The notes beneath the pieces are model-generated. The model ran no database searches. It saw only the letters and a list, made by a program, of their open reading frames with translations, and was not told the DNA's origin. From Firmicutes bacterium AM31-12AC (lineage in GTDB: Bacteria > Bacillota > Clostridia > Lachnospirales > Lachnospiraceae), in contig QUJA01000032.1 of NCBI GenBank assembly GCA_003480425.1, positions 1 to 30,961 of the forward strand: a stretch of DNA of 30,961 nucleotides. Reading direction: 5' to 3'. Position 1 is the stretch's first letter. Each line of letters begins with the position of its first letter. Below, in pieces: positions 1 through 8,135 of the stretch. Both the position numbers and the translations under genes were made by a program.

Positions 1-207
1 TTCCAAACCCATCCCACTTCACAACCATAACATATTTCAATTTTTCGCATATTTCTCAGTAACAAAATTTCACCTTACTTTTTTCTCTTCTTTTCCGAAT
101 CGTGTTATTTATCATAACATTTTCATTCTTTCCCCATCCCCTCTTGCGCCTTCTCACATCTTATGTTACTATAAATACGTTAAAACCAATAATTAGCAAA
201 CACAATT

Positions 208-239
208 TTGTTATTTAAAGCAACATTGTATTGTATAAC
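208..239 (+). promoter_or_regulatory. Possible promoter of the UDP-sugar operon
   Basis: The first 274 bases hold no convincing gene and are very AT-rich. A TTGTTA box at 208-213 is followed after 17 nt by a poor -10 (TTGTAT, 231-236), or after 20 nt by TATAAC (234-239). Neither is a good match, so this is only the most likely place for the promoter of the dehydrogenase. The gene itself has an AAAGGA ribosome site about ten bases before its ATG. Confidence 0.3.
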
Positions 240-274
240 TATTAAAATACACACATTAAAGAAAGGATTTCACT

Positions 275-1750
275 ATGAAGAAATTATCTCAATCTCTTTT
301 AGCCAATTTAGTCGCTACCAAGAGAAAAGAACAAAACATGACACAGCAGGCACTTGCCGATGCAACAGGAATCAATCGCGCATTAATTTCCCGCCTGGAG
401 AAAGAAGATTTTCTTCCATCTATTCCACAGTTGGAAGCATTGTGCGAAGCTCTTGGATTTGAACCAGATGAAGTTTTCGTAGATAACACAAATACTAAGC
501 TTGCTTCACCGGCACCACTTAATATTGCCGTTGCAGGTACAGGTTATGTAGGACTTTCTATCGCAACTTTGCTTGCGCAGCACAATCACGTTACTGCAGT
601 AGATATCATTCCTGAAAAAGTTGATTTAATCAACAATAAGAAATCTCCTATCCAAGATGATTATATTGAGAAATATCTTGCTGAGAAGGAGCTTGATCTG
701 ACAGCTACTTTAGATGGTGAGGAAGCTTATAAGAATGCTGATTTTGTTGTCATTGCAGCACCTACAAACTATGACAGCAAGAAGAACTATTTTGATACTT
801 CCGCTGTAGAAGCTGTTATCGAACTTGTTTTGAAAGTAAATCCAGATGCAATCATGGTGATTAAATCTACAATCCCTGTTGGATATACTGACTCTGTCCG
901 CAAGAAATATAACACTAACAATATTATTTTCAGCCCGGAATTTTTGAGAGAATCAAAAGCGCTCTATGATAACCTCTATCCAAGCCGTATCATTGTTTCT
1001 ACTGATAAAAATGATGAACGCCTTGTAAAAGCATCAAGAGATTTTGCTGCACTTCTTCAGGAAGGTGCACTCAAACAAGATATTGACACATTATTTATGG
1101 GATTCACTGAAGCTGAAGCTGTAAAATTATTTGCAAATACATATCTTGCACTTCGTGTTTCTTATTTTAATGAGTTAGATACTTACGCAGAAATGAAAGA
1201 ACTGAATACACAGGATATTATCAATGGTGTGTGTTTAGATCCACGAATCGGAACACATTACAACAACCCTTCTTTCGGATATGGCGGATATTGCTTACCG
1301 AAGGATACAAAACAGCTGCTTGCTAACTACAATGATGTTCCTCAAAATATGATGAGCGCAATCGTGGAAAGTAACCGAACAAGAAAAGACTTTATTGCTG
1401 ACCGTGTACTTGAACTGGCAGGTGCTTATGAAGCGAATAGTGCATGGGATGCAACAAAAGAAAAAGAAGTTGTTGTCGGTGTTTATAGACTGACTATGAA
1501 GAGTAATTCTGATAACTTCCGTCAGAGCAGTATCCAGGGCGTAATGAAACGAATCAAAGCGAAAGGTGCAACTGTTGTAATCTATGAACCAACACTTGAA
1601 AATGGAACAACATTTTTTGGAAGTAAAGTTGTAAATGATCTTGCTGAATTCAAAAAGCTCAGCCACAGTATCATTGCAAACCGTTATGATTCTTGTCTGG
1701 ATGATGTCCGCGATAAAGTATATACAAGAGACTTATTCCAGCGCGACTAA
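275..1750 (+). CDS. UDP-glucose 6-dehydrogenase with an N-terminal XRE helix-turn-helix domain
   Basis: Oxidises UDP-glucose to UDP-glucuronate with two NAD+, in the cytoplasm, supplying uronic acid for surface polysaccharide. Residues 8-62 form a typical XRE/HTH_3 domain ([19 protein letters not shown], then SRLEKE), and a short linker leads into the dehydrogenase at about residue 82. The Rossmann motif GTGYVG lies at 88-93. The family signatures FSPEFLRE (219-226), [12 protein letters not shown] (281-292, with the conserved Lys) and [10 protein letters not shown] (335-344, catalytic Cys340) are all present, so the enzyme should be active. At 491 aa it is roughly the usual 390-420 aa enzyme plus the added domain. 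The next gene starts 54 bp downstream and acts on its product. The DNA-binding domain suggests the enzyme may regulate its own operon or capsule genes; that is inference. The enzyme assignment is firm. Confidence 0.93.
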   Translation: MKKLSQSLLANLVATKRKEQNMTQQALADATGINRALISRLEKEDFLPSIPQLEALCEALGFEPDEVFVDNTNTKLASPAPLNIAVAGTGYVGLSIATLLAQHNHVTAVDIIPEKVDLINNKKSPIQDDYIEKYLAEKELDLTATLDGEEAYKNADFVVIAAPTNYDSKKNYFDTSAVEAVIELVLKVNPDAIMVIKSTIPVGYTDSVRKKYNTNNIIFSPEFLRESKALYDNLYPSRIIVSTDKNDERLVKASRDFAALLQEGALKQDIDTLFMGFTEAEAVKLFANTYLALRVSYFNELDTYAEMKELNTQDIINGVCLDPRIGTHYNNPSFGYGGYCLPKDTKQLLANYNDVPQNMMSAIVESNRTRKDFIADRVLELAGAYEANSAWDATKEKEVVVGVYRLTMKSNSDNFRQSSIQGVMKRIKAKGATVVIYEPTLENGTTFFGSKVVNDLAEFKKLSHSIIANRYDSCLDDVRDKVYTRDLFQRD

Positions 1751-1804
1751 TTATCTTTCAATAATAATTAATACAGATTCAAGTTTTGAAACGAGGAAAG
1801 TGCT

Positions 1805-2911
1805 ATGAAAAATCAAAATGTAACTTTAAAAAATGCAACGATTCTTGTAACAGGTGCAGCCGGTTTTATCGGCTCTAACCTCGTTCTTGAATTGCTTCGT
1901 ACTACAGAGCCTGTTCATATCATCGGTATTGATAATATGAATGATTATTATGATGTTTCAATCAAGGAATATCGTTTAAGAAAAATTGAAGAAGAAGTCC
2001 AGAAACATACTGCATCATCTTGGAATTTTATAAAAGGATCTATCGCTGACAAAACTTTGATTGATCAGATTTTTACAGATTATAAACCAACTGTTGTTGT
2101 AAATCTGGCTGCCCAGGCAGGTGTGCGCTACTCTATCACAAACCCTGATGTTTATATCGAATCAAATCTGATTGGATTTTACAACATTTTAGAGGCATGT
2201 CGCCATTCTTACGATGCTGCTGCCTGCGATGATTCTTATCACGGAGTAGAGCATTTGGTATATGCTTCTTCCTCATCTGTATACGGAAGCAACAAAAAAA
2301 TTCCTTACTCTACAGATGATAAAGTAGATAATCCGGTTTCACTGTATGCTGCCACTAAAAAGTCAAATGAACTAATGGCTCATGCTTACAGTAAGCTTTA
2401 TAATATTCCATCCACAGGACTCCGCTTCTTCACCGTATACGGACCTGCCGGAAGACCTGATATGGCATACTTTGGATTTACAAACAAGTTACGTGCCGGA
2501 GAAACAATTCAGATCTTTAATTATGGAAACTGCAAACGAGACTTTACCTTTGTCGATGATATTGTAGAAGGAGTCAAACGTGTAATGCAGGCTGCTCCTG
2601 AAAAGAAAAACGGCGAAGACGGACTTCCAATTCCGCCATACGCCGTATATAACATCGGTAACAATCAGCCTGAAAATCTGCTTGACTTTGTAGATATTCT
2701 TCAACAAGAGCTGACTCGTGCCGAAGTTCTGCCTGCTGATTACGATTTCGAAGCACATAAAAAACTGGTTCCTATGCAGCCAGGTGATGTTCCGATCACT
2801 TATGCAGATACTACTGCATTGGAAGAAGATTTCGGATTCAAACCTAGTACAAGTTTGAGAGATGGCCTTCGAAAATTTGCTGAATGGTATAAAGAATTTT
2901 ATAAAAATTAA
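1805..2911 (+). CDS. UDP-glucuronate 4-epimerase (SDR family)
   Basis: Interconverts UDP-glucuronate and UDP-galacturonate through a 4-keto intermediate, using bound NAD+. The N-terminal Rossmann motif is TGAAGFIG (16-23). The stretch NDYYDVSIKEYRL (46-58) is typical of glucuronate 4-epimerases rather than GalE. The catalytic set is a serine in ASSSSVYG (154-161) plus Tyr181 and Lys185 in the YxxxK motif (YAATK). The 368-aa length is slightly above the usual 335-350. The start follows a GAGG ribosome site. It lies 54 bp after the UDP-glucose dehydrogenase and uses that enzyme's product, so the two form one operon, closed by a terminator just downstream. Activity on another UDP-sugar is possible but less likely. 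Confidence 0.88.
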   Translation: MKNQNVTLKNATILVTGAAGFIGSNLVLELLRTTEPVHIIGIDNMNDYYDVSIKEYRLRKIEEEVQKHTASSWNFIKGSIADKTLIDQIFTDYKPTVVVNLAAQAGVRYSITNPDVYIESNLIGFYNILEACRHSYDAAACDDSYHGVEHLVYASSSSVYGSNKKIPYSTDDKVDNPVSLYAATKKSNELMAHAYSKLYNIPSTGLRFFTVYGPAGRPDMAYFGFTNKLRAGETIQIFNYGNCKRDFTFVDDIVEGVKRVMQAAPEKKNGEDGLPIPPYAVYNIGNNQPENLLDFVDILQQELTRAEVLPADYDFEAHKKLVPMQPGDVPITYADTTALEEDFGFKPSTSLRDGLRKFAEWYKEFYKN

Positions 2912-2921
2912 TCTATTCTTG

Positions 2922-2959
2922 AAAAACCTTCTTTGTAAGATTACAGAGAAGGTTTTTTT
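2922..2959 (+). terminator. Rho-independent terminator of the UDP-sugar operon
   Basis: A 14-bp stem (2925-2938 with 2941-2954, one G-U pair) has a 2-nt loop and is followed by seven T residues. It starts about a dozen bases after the epimerase stop codon. Confidence 0.85.
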
Positions 2960-2982
2960 AAGTAGTTTTCTGGAAAATTGAC

Positions 2983-3003
2983 GGCGCCTGACACCAATGG
3001 TAG
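2983..3003 (+). repeat. Dispersed repeat copy 1 (GCCTGACACCAATG core)
   Basis: Reads GGCGCCTGACACCAATGG and then TAG. The core recurs in the same orientation at 4321, 6145, 14450 and, degenerately, at 6245, 13453 and 14628. This copy sits at the left edge of the accessory island, right after the operon terminator. Confidence 0.6.
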
Positions 3004-3070
3004 GTAGTTTCTATTAAGTTAAGGGACTCCCTGCCGTTGTTGTCATGTACCTTATACCTCTTTTGTAAAG

Positions 3071-4072
3071 CTACTGCTCCAGCTCCGCAATAACTTTTTC
3101 AATTACAGCAACCTCTTCTTCCAACTCTTCTGCAATCACATCGATATCCTTTCCCTTCAGCAATTTCTTCTGAACTTGCTGTTTGAGAAGATCTTTTTTT
3201 CCCAATTCAAGACCGGTCTTTCTTCCTTCTTCAATTCCCGCTTTCCTGCCAGCCTCCATTGCTCTTTCTTCAATTCCCTCACTCAGATTACACATTGTCT
3301 TCACTTCCTCCTCTATTGATTCTTCCATTGGTATATCATGTTCATTTTCAAGTATATCCAATTTTTCATCTACTTTTAATTTCTCTGACAGTAATGTTCC
3401 TAACAATCGATGTAATTCATTGTTTTCATCTTTATCTGATAATTTTCCAGCTACTCCTACCATAATGATATTCAGCAGTTCAAGTTTTCCTTTCCACTTA
3501 TAATCGCCCATGATTACATCATTTGTCAGATGAATATGATTCATACAATCTTCCTTCATATTCATACATATCCAAATCGAATATACCTTCTTAATGTCGT
3601 TGTAATTGCTTCCTTTAAACTCGCGATTCTTCTGCGACGAAATCATCCGACTGATATAAAAGATTGCACGATTTAAAATATCATAATCTGTAGGGTCTGT
3701 CTTTTGTGCTTCGATATTTATGATAATCTGCGAAACTCCATCTTTGGTTCGTACGTAAAAGATAATATCGAATCGCACAAATCCTGCATAAACTTCCAAA
3801 TTCTCTGTATTCAATCCTACAATTTCATTTCCTTTTTCATCTACTCCGACAATCTTATTTGTAAGTCCCAACTCGACCGGAACTTTACTTATAAGTGGCT
3901 CTCCTTCGATCAAATACACCACTTCTTCCGGGCGCATTCCACGAAATTCATCTACTGATTTTGCTAAAATGTGAGCAAGTATAATCTTGTGTCCCAGTAA
4001 TTTCTTGACACACTCGTCATACTGTGCCTTAATGTCAGTCGATAATACAACATTTTTCAACTCAGTATTCAT
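3071..4072 (-). CDS. Rpn-family recombination-promoting nuclease (PD-(D/E)XK)
   Basis: A 333-aa member of the Rpn/transposase_31-like family, nucleases of the PD-(D/E)XK fold that promote RecA-independent recombination in E. coli. The catalytic core is visible as RFDIIFYV (100-107, Asp102) followed by INIEAQK (118-124, Glu121 and Gln123), the D...ExQ arrangement of the family. The C-terminus (about 265-333) is charged and helical with Gly-Lys repeats (GRKAGIEEGRKTGLELGKK), also typical. The ATG follows a GGAGG site (GAAGGAGGAAACAA). It is convergent with the epimerase operon and stands alone. Related genes often occur in many copies in Lachnospiraceae. The role is probably mobile-element or defence related, but is not proven here. 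Confidence 0.85.
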   Translation of the reverse strand: MNTELKNVVLSTDIKAQYDECVKKLLGHKIILAHILAKSVDEFRGMRPEEVVYLIEGEPLISKVPVELGLTNKIVGVDEKGNEIVGLNTENLEVYAGFVRFDIIFYVRTKDGVSQIIINIEAQKTDPTDYDILNRAIFYISRMISSQKNREFKGSNYNDIKKVYSIWICMNMKEDCMNHIHLTNDVIMGDYKWKGKLELLNIIMVGVAGKLSDKDENNELHRLLGTLLSEKLKVDEKLDILENEHDIPMEESIEEEVKTMCNLSEGIEERAMEAGRKAGIEEGRKTGLELGKKDLLKQQVQKKLLKGKDIDVIAEELEEEVAVIEKVIAELEQ

Positions 4073-4317
4073 TTGTTTCCTCCTTCTTGCAGAAGGAACT
4101 TACTCTTGTCTAATGTCTTTCAGTCCTCTCCTGCTTTTTACATTTGTTTTGGTATTAAAGCATAGATTTCTGAAATGTGATTAGAATATAGATGGCGCAT
4201 CGCACCTTAGAATTCATTAAGAAATATGCTTTTCTCTACTCTAGCATATATGGAATGTTGATGCAATACTGTAAATGCAAAAGGATAGTACTTTTAAGTT
4301 ATGTGCTGTAAAAATTT

Positions 4318-4333
4318 GATGGCGCCTGACACC
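4318..4333 (+). repeat. Dispersed repeat copy 2
   Basis: GATGGCGCCTGACACC, matching the first part of the copy at 2983. The 4073-4396 stretch around it holds no gene that I can support. Confidence 0.5.
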
Positions 4334-4396
4334 TGGTAGTGTGACACATAGCGGCGGATAAGCCAACATTACGGACGAAGCCCTATAACAAGAGTC

Positions 4397-4675
4397 TTAA
4401 ACTCCTGTTCCGTATCCACAAAATGCTCGAAATCCTAAAATATCATTGAATACTTTTCGCGTCTGATTGTCTGGGTAATAACGTTCATACTTTAAAAGTA
4501 TAGAATCCAAACTTTTCACTCTATAATCCAACGCAATTCCTGAAATGATTTCCTATTCATCCAGCCACTCCGCCATTGCAACCAGTTCTTCAATCAATAA
4601 TTCCTTATCAAAATAATGCTAATTTTTCTTCAATGGAATTCCCAGATGCGACTCAAACGACAATGCATTCAAAAT
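4397..4675 (-). pseudogene. Degraded RelA/SpoT-like nucleotidyltransferase fragment
   Basis: Reading the minus strand in one frame gives about 93 codons with two internal stops (4619-4621 and 4553-4555) and otherwise clearly protein-like sequence. It opens with LSFESHLGIPLKKN, continues with HYFDKELLIEELVAMAEWLDE, and after the second stop gives ALDYRVKSLDSILLKYERYY and then RKVFNDILGFRAF. The pattern R-K-S-hydrophobic-D-S-I-L-K followed by N-D-I-x-G-x-R resembles the alarmone synthetase (RelA/SpoT) domain, where this stretch leads into the active site. The C-terminal catalytic part is missing and no start codon is preserved. The gene family is inferred by eye; the decay is plain. Confidence 0.55.
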
Positions 4676-4782
4676 TCACAGTGGTAAAGCATTAGATAGA
4701 ATTTAAAACCGGCTATTCTGCCAGTTCTAAATTTTATCTATCTTATAAATACGTTAAAGTAAATTTATATGTTTATAGAAAT

Positions 4783-5079
4783 TTACTTTTTATTTTTTGT
4801 CGGCATCGGAACAAATTCTAGTTTTAATTGCATCCCTAAGCCCTGTGCAAGTTTTTTCACCATACTCAAGCTGGGATTTCTTGTTCCATTCTCAATCCTG
4901 CTTATATCTGCCTGCGTAATTCCGGTTTTAGCTGATAAATCTTTCTGTGTCATATTCTGCTGCACTCTTGCATCAATCATTGCCTGGATAATATCATATT
5001 CCGGTTGCAGTGCATCATATTCTGCTTTTACCTCTAGATTCTGCAATGCTCTTTTTTTATAATCTTTATAGCTACTCAT
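4783..5079 (-). CDS. higA: HigA-type XRE antitoxin
   Basis: A 98-aa protein with one helix-turn-helix domain over about residues 35-92 (NMTQKDLSAKTGITQADISR, then NGTRNPSLSMVKKLAQGLG), in the order expected of HigA antitoxins. It should neutralise the toxin encoded just upstream and repress the shared promoter. I place the start at the ATG at 5079, because GGAGG lies 7 nt before it. Two in-frame ATGs further upstream (5097 and 5085) have no properly spaced site. With this start the gene overlaps the toxin's stop codon by 8 nt, which fits translational coupling. Toxin-first order is characteristic of higBA. Confidence 0.85.
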   Translation of the reverse strand: MSSYKDYKKRALQNLEVKAEYDALQPEYDIIQAMIDARVQQNMTQKDLSAKTGITQADISRIENGTRNPSLSMVKKLAQGLGMQLKLEFVPMPTKNKK

Positions 5080-5422
5080 TGCCATACCTCCGTTCATAAT
5101 CTGCTTTATATTGCTTTGCCAGTTCCTTTTCTGCTTTTGGTGTCTTTTGCGACTTTTTTATAAATCCATTTGTAAGCACTACTTTCTTGCCTACAATAAA
5201 GAAATACAGTACTCTTGTAATATCTGATCCCTGCTTGGTACGAAGCTCAAAGATTCCATTTTCCAAGGGTTTTGAATATGGCTCACGAAGCAATGGGCCA
5301 TTCATTTCCAGCAAGTCAATTGTCCGCAATGTTTTTGCCAGTAGCTTAGCTTTCAAGGAATCCAATAGTTCCTGCACAGGACATCTTCCATCTTCTGTAT
5401 CATATAAAATGATTTCGTACAT
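5072..5422 (-). CDS. higB: HigB-like toxin (RelE/ParE superfamily, Gp49-like)
   Basis: A 116-aa basic protein with the Gp49/HigB pattern: an N-terminal strand (MYEIILYDTEDG), the helix PVQELLDSLKAKLLAKTLR, then GIFELRTKQGSDITRVLYFF (78-97, with the conserved Glu-Leu-Arg and the Arg before the aromatic strand), and a C-terminal FIKKSQKTPKAEKELAK. Relatives cleave mRNA in the ribosome. It is the first gene of the pair and has an AGGAAGGAG ribosome site and a strong promoter. The overlap with the antitoxin and the intact length suggest a functional toxin-antitoxin module. Confidence 0.85.
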   Translation of the reverse strand: MYEIILYDTEDGRCPVQELLDSLKAKLLAKTLRTIDLLEMNGPLLREPYSKPLENGIFELRTKQGSDITRVLYFFIVGKKVVLTNGFIKKSQKTPKAEKELAKQYKADYERRYGNE

Positions 5423-5448
5423 TAGTATGCTCCTTCCTCTTTATAATT

Positions 5449-5477
5449 ATAGTATGTCGTATTCAACATATTGTCAA
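5449..5477 (-). promoter_or_regulatory. Promoter of the higBA operon
   Basis: On the minus strand, TTGACA (5477-5472) is followed after exactly 17 nt by TACTAT (5454-5449), about 27 nt before the toxin start codon. The downstream TATAATTATA palindrome (about 5442-5451) overlaps the -10 and could be an antitoxin operator; that part is conjecture. Confidence 0.7.
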
Positions 5478-5639
5478 GACAGTTCTGGATACTTTTCTAT
5501 ATAATATTACGCATGATTTTTACACTAAAAATTTAATTCCGTCACCTGGTGACTCTTACCGCTCCCTTTCTTTCCTTCCTACATTTTCATCTCTTATTTC
5601 ATTATTTGTTCGTTTATACGTATTTTGTAGATAAATTTT

Positions 5640-5990
5640 TTATGTAAGCTCTCTTAGTGCTTCCAAATATCCCATCACTCTTTTCTGTGCATCTGTATTT
5701 AACTTTTGATATGTCTCTACCAACATTCCAATCTCTGTGTCTTTGCTAATTACATACGTATTATTATCTCTGCTTCTGTTTCCTGTATGCTCTGCTCCTG
5801 ATAACAGCTCATATGGTGTTACATCCAATACTTCACAAATTATCAAAATCTTATCACTTACCGGGTTGGTTCTTTTTTTCTTCCAGTCACTTATCGAACT
5901 TTCTGCAATTCCCGTTCTCTGGGCAAATTCTTTCTGACTCATTCCCTTTTCTTTCAATAATTCAAAAATCTTATCACTGATTGTCTTCAT
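5640..5990 (-). CDS. Small XRE-family transcriptional regulator
   Basis: A 116-aa protein from the ATG at 5990. The HTH domain covers about residues 5-60 (GMSQKEFAQRTGIAESSISD, then WKKKRTNPVSDKI). The C-terminal tail (EIGMLVETYQKLNTDAQKR, then VMGYLEALREL) resembles the tails of short phage-type Cro/CI repressors. An in-frame ATG 69 nt upstream (6059) would add a lysine-rich N-terminus unlike the family, so I prefer the internal start. No partner gene is adjacent, so it may be a leftover of a mobile element or a free-standing regulator of the island. Confidence 0.75.
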   Translation of the reverse strand: MKTISDKIFELLKEKGMSQKEFAQRTGIAESSISDWKKKRTNPVSDKILIICEVLDVTPYELLSGAEHTGNRSRDNNTYVISKDTEIGMLVETYQKLNTDAQKRVMGYLEALRELT

Positions 5991-6105
5991 TTCCTTTTTC
6001 GCCTCTTTTCTCTTCTTTTTATTCTGCCAGCCCCTACACATAACGTAAGGGTTGGACACTTATTCTAGTTTTGTTGTTTTCATAAGTCTATCACTTTATG
6101 TTCTG

Positions 6106-6161
6106 TTTGTAAATACGAATTTGTATGTTTATGGAAATTTAATAGTGCCTGACACCAATGT
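6106..6161 (+). repeat. 56-bp repeat, copy A (ends in the GCCTGACACCAATG motif)
   Basis: It matches 14411-14466 at 52 of 56 positions by manual alignment. It begins TTTGTAAATACGAATTT and ends AATAGTGCCTGACACCAATG. A degenerate piece (TTAACACCAATGTG) follows at 6245. It lies in the 270-bp gap between the XRE gene and a gene fragment. Confidence 0.75.
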
Positions 6162-6261
6162 GGTCTCAGGTTTTTGGCTTATTTTCAATTTTGTTACAAT
6201 TGATATGCAACGAATTTTTGTTTAGTTGTACCTATAATTGGAAGTTAACACCAATGTGTAG

Positions 6262-6510
6262 CTACTTCTTTTGTTTCTCCTTCATCATGCTTTTTTTCAG
6301 TTCTTCACCGATCCTGTTTGCTCGGTATTCTATGTTCTTGTCCGTCAATACAAATGCATTTAAGATATTTTTTTGCGTCTTTGTTACCGCATGGTCAAGG
6401 TGATATACATTCTCAGCCTGTCTTGTGAGTTCAATCTTTTCCAGTCTTACAATTACCCACAAAAAGGACTTGCAAAAAACACAACATTTATGAATAAAGG
6501 TAAAACTCAA
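6262..6510 (-). pseudogene. C-terminal fragment of an unrecognised protein
   Basis: An 82-codon frame whose last 60 or so residues look coding (LEKIELTRQAENVYHLDHAV, then VLTDKNIEYRANRIGEELKK, then a Lys-rich end), while the first 20 (MSFTFIHKCCVFCKSFLW) do not. There is no ribosome site at the start. It is probably the 3' end of a gene truncated in the island's rearrangements. I do not recognise the family. Confidence 0.35.
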
Positions 6511-6598
6511 GTTCTGCTAATCATATAAAAAGAAGTTAAAATAATATAGAAATTGATAATATTTTATTCTTCTATTAAGTAAGGAACACTAGATGAAC

Positions 6599-6714
6599 TT
6601 TTTAAGTTAAATCCATTCACAACATAATTATCATAACCAAATTCAAATTCTTGCTCTTTTTAAGTTAAATCCATTCACAACATAATTATCATAACCAAAT
6701 TCAAATTCTTGCTC
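6599..6714. repeat. Perfect 58-bp tandem duplication
   Basis: 6599-6656 and 6657-6714 are identical and abut exactly. The unit covers the 3' end of the next gene on the minus strand. Because 58 is not a multiple of three, the duplication changes that gene's C-terminus. Confidence 0.95.
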
Positions 6715-7266
6715 ATATAAATTTCCTATTAAATCTCTAAATCTTATTTTAAATTTAATAAAATTAGCAATTTTCCCATCATTATCTTTAGGAATTTCTT
6801 TTACTATGCTGAATGTTACATTTTCTTTAAATAAAGCAAAATTTTGGCTAAGATAATCATGTATAAAATAACTGTTCTCTTTTTCGTATAATGTTTCAAG
6901 GTAATTCTCTAATCCTTCTCCCATAGGAAATAGCATTATATTTGTTGCTGATTCTTTTCCGATATTTATCAACCCTATTACTAGTTTTATTTGCCTAGAA
7001 CCATTATGAATTATTTTTTCAATCTTAGAATCATCTAAAATCAAGTGAAAATAAGGAATTAAATTAGAACGGCTATTTAATTGCATAAACATTTCGTCTA
7101 TTTTTCTTTCTCTTTGGTGTATTTTTTCTTTTTCAAATTCAACTTCTTGCATTTTTTCTCTATATTCACAATTTTGTTTACTATTTTTCTTATTTGTTAT
7201 TATGCTCATTATTAAAGACAGCGCTGCAATAATTATGGTTAACCAATCATGTAAGAATTTTATCAT
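6643..7266 (-). CDS. Membrane-anchored coiled-coil protein of unknown function
   Basis: A 207-aa protein. Residues 4-24 form one transmembrane helix near the N-terminus (WLTIIIAALSLIMSII). Residues about 26-62 are a highly charged coiled coil (EKMQEVEFEKEKIHQRERKI), followed by a beta-rich domain containing LVIGLINIGKESATNIMLFP, a pattern seen in extracytoplasmic or membrane-linked Ig-like domains. I do not recognise a named family. It is the last of three minus-strand genes after the PIN and HEPN-like genes (91-bp gap) and is probably co-transcribed. The C-terminus is altered by a 58-bp duplication: it now ends NLKRARI, whereas without the extra copy it would read NLKSSSSVPYLIEE and stop at 6564. 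Confidence 0.65.
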   Translation of the reverse strand: MIKFLHDWLTIIIAALSLIMSIITNKKNSKQNCEYREKMQEVEFEKEKIHQRERKIDEMFMQLNSRSNLIPYFHLILDDSKIEKIIHNGSRQIKLVIGLINIGKESATNIMLFPMGEGLENYLETLYEKENSYFIHDYLSQNFALFKENVTFSIVKEIPKDNDGKIANFIKFKIRFRDLIGNLYEQEFEFGYDNYVVNGFNLKRARI

Positions 7267-7357
7267 GTTTTCCTTTTACTCCTTTTCTTCAACACTAACA
7301 TTAAAAAATTTTATTGGTGCGGTCTTGCAACATTCAATTGTCTGAAAAGAACAGCAT

Positions 7358-8098
7358 TTAATTATAATCCGGAACGTCTGGCAGACGATTCATAATCCAT
7401 TCTAATAAATAACACCAAAATCTGACGCAATACTGTAGATTATCCCATGTACCTATAGTTCTCTCTTCAAAAGAGTGTATTCCATTTCTATTTGACTGAA
7501 TTGATTTCAAATAAAATATCTCATCATCATCCATAAGTTTTTGAAAAGAATAATATTGAATAATTTCATCTAACATAACTCTTTGAACCGGATGTTCGTT
7601 TGTATGCTCTTTTATTTTTTCTTTAATAGCTTCTTTAAGTGATTTACCCTGTTTGGAAGTAAGAACTCCCTGTTGCACTAATCCATTTATCGAATCAATA
7701 ATAGGAGTCTTTACTTCATCCACAACAATATTTTCCCATTGTTTCCATTTTGAATTTTTATAATCATCCATATAGAAAGCTAAAAATATTTGCAACGCGG
7801 ATTCTGTGAGTGATCCAAGCAAAATCCAGCTATTTAGCTTAAATGCGTTATCATTAACGTTCTCCATATCCTCATATTGGCAATAATATCCATTCTGTAT
7901 TTCTTCAGCCAGTTTTTTAGCAAGATTTTGAAATCTCCCCAAACTCTCCTCTGTTATTAATTTTATTGCTTCTTCGTTATAAGAAAATGGCATTAGATCC
8001 AACAAATTATCAACAAATTTGCTACTTATATCCACCACTTTTTCACCTAAGTCTTCCCAGCCGCAGTCCATTTCTCCATCCCATAAATATTCGACCAT
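7358..8098 (-). CDS. HEPN-like protein, candidate ribonuclease or partner of the PIN protein
   Basis: A 246-aa mostly helical, acidic protein. From the ATG at 8098 an AAAGGA site lies 6 nt upstream; a TTG six codons earlier is less likely. A hydrophobic helix (LLGSLTESALQIFLAFYM, 93-110) and a C-terminal SNRNGIHSFEERTIG (202-216, Arg204, Asn205, His208) followed by a long aromatic helix resemble HEPN domains, whose RNA-cleaving site is an R-(N)-x-H motif. Here the spacing between Arg and His is three residues, shorter than the classic R-x4-6-H, so catalysis is not assured. It sits 37 bp after the PIN gene and before the membrane protein. The family call is by pattern only. Confidence 0.6.
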   Translation of the reverse strand: MVEYLWDGEMDCGWEDLGEKVVDISSKFVDNLLDLMPFSYNEEAIKLITEESLGRFQNLAKKLAEEIQNGYYCQYEDMENVNDNAFKLNSWILLGSLTESALQIFLAFYMDDYKNSKWKQWENIVVDEVKTPIIDSINGLVQQGVLTSKQGKSLKEAIKEKIKEHTNEHPVQRVMLDEIIQYYSFQKLMDDDEIFYLKSIQSNRNGIHSFEERTIGTWDNLQYCVRFWCYLLEWIMNRLPDVPDYN

Positions 8099-8135
8099 TT
8101 CTTGTCCTTTCTTCAATTCGTATTAATATATACTC

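Noticed and set aside
289..489. Antisense open frame inside the dehydrogenase
   Set aside because: Shadow of the real gene; no ribosome site and no family features.
3183..3503. Ser/Phe-rich plus-strand frame opposite the Rpn gene
   Set aside because: Composition is that of an antisense frame; the minus-strand gene has clear nuclease motifs and a GGAGG site.
4073..4396. Searched for a gene between the Rpn nuclease and the RelA/SpoT relic
   Set aside because: Only short frames without start signals and one short repeat were found.
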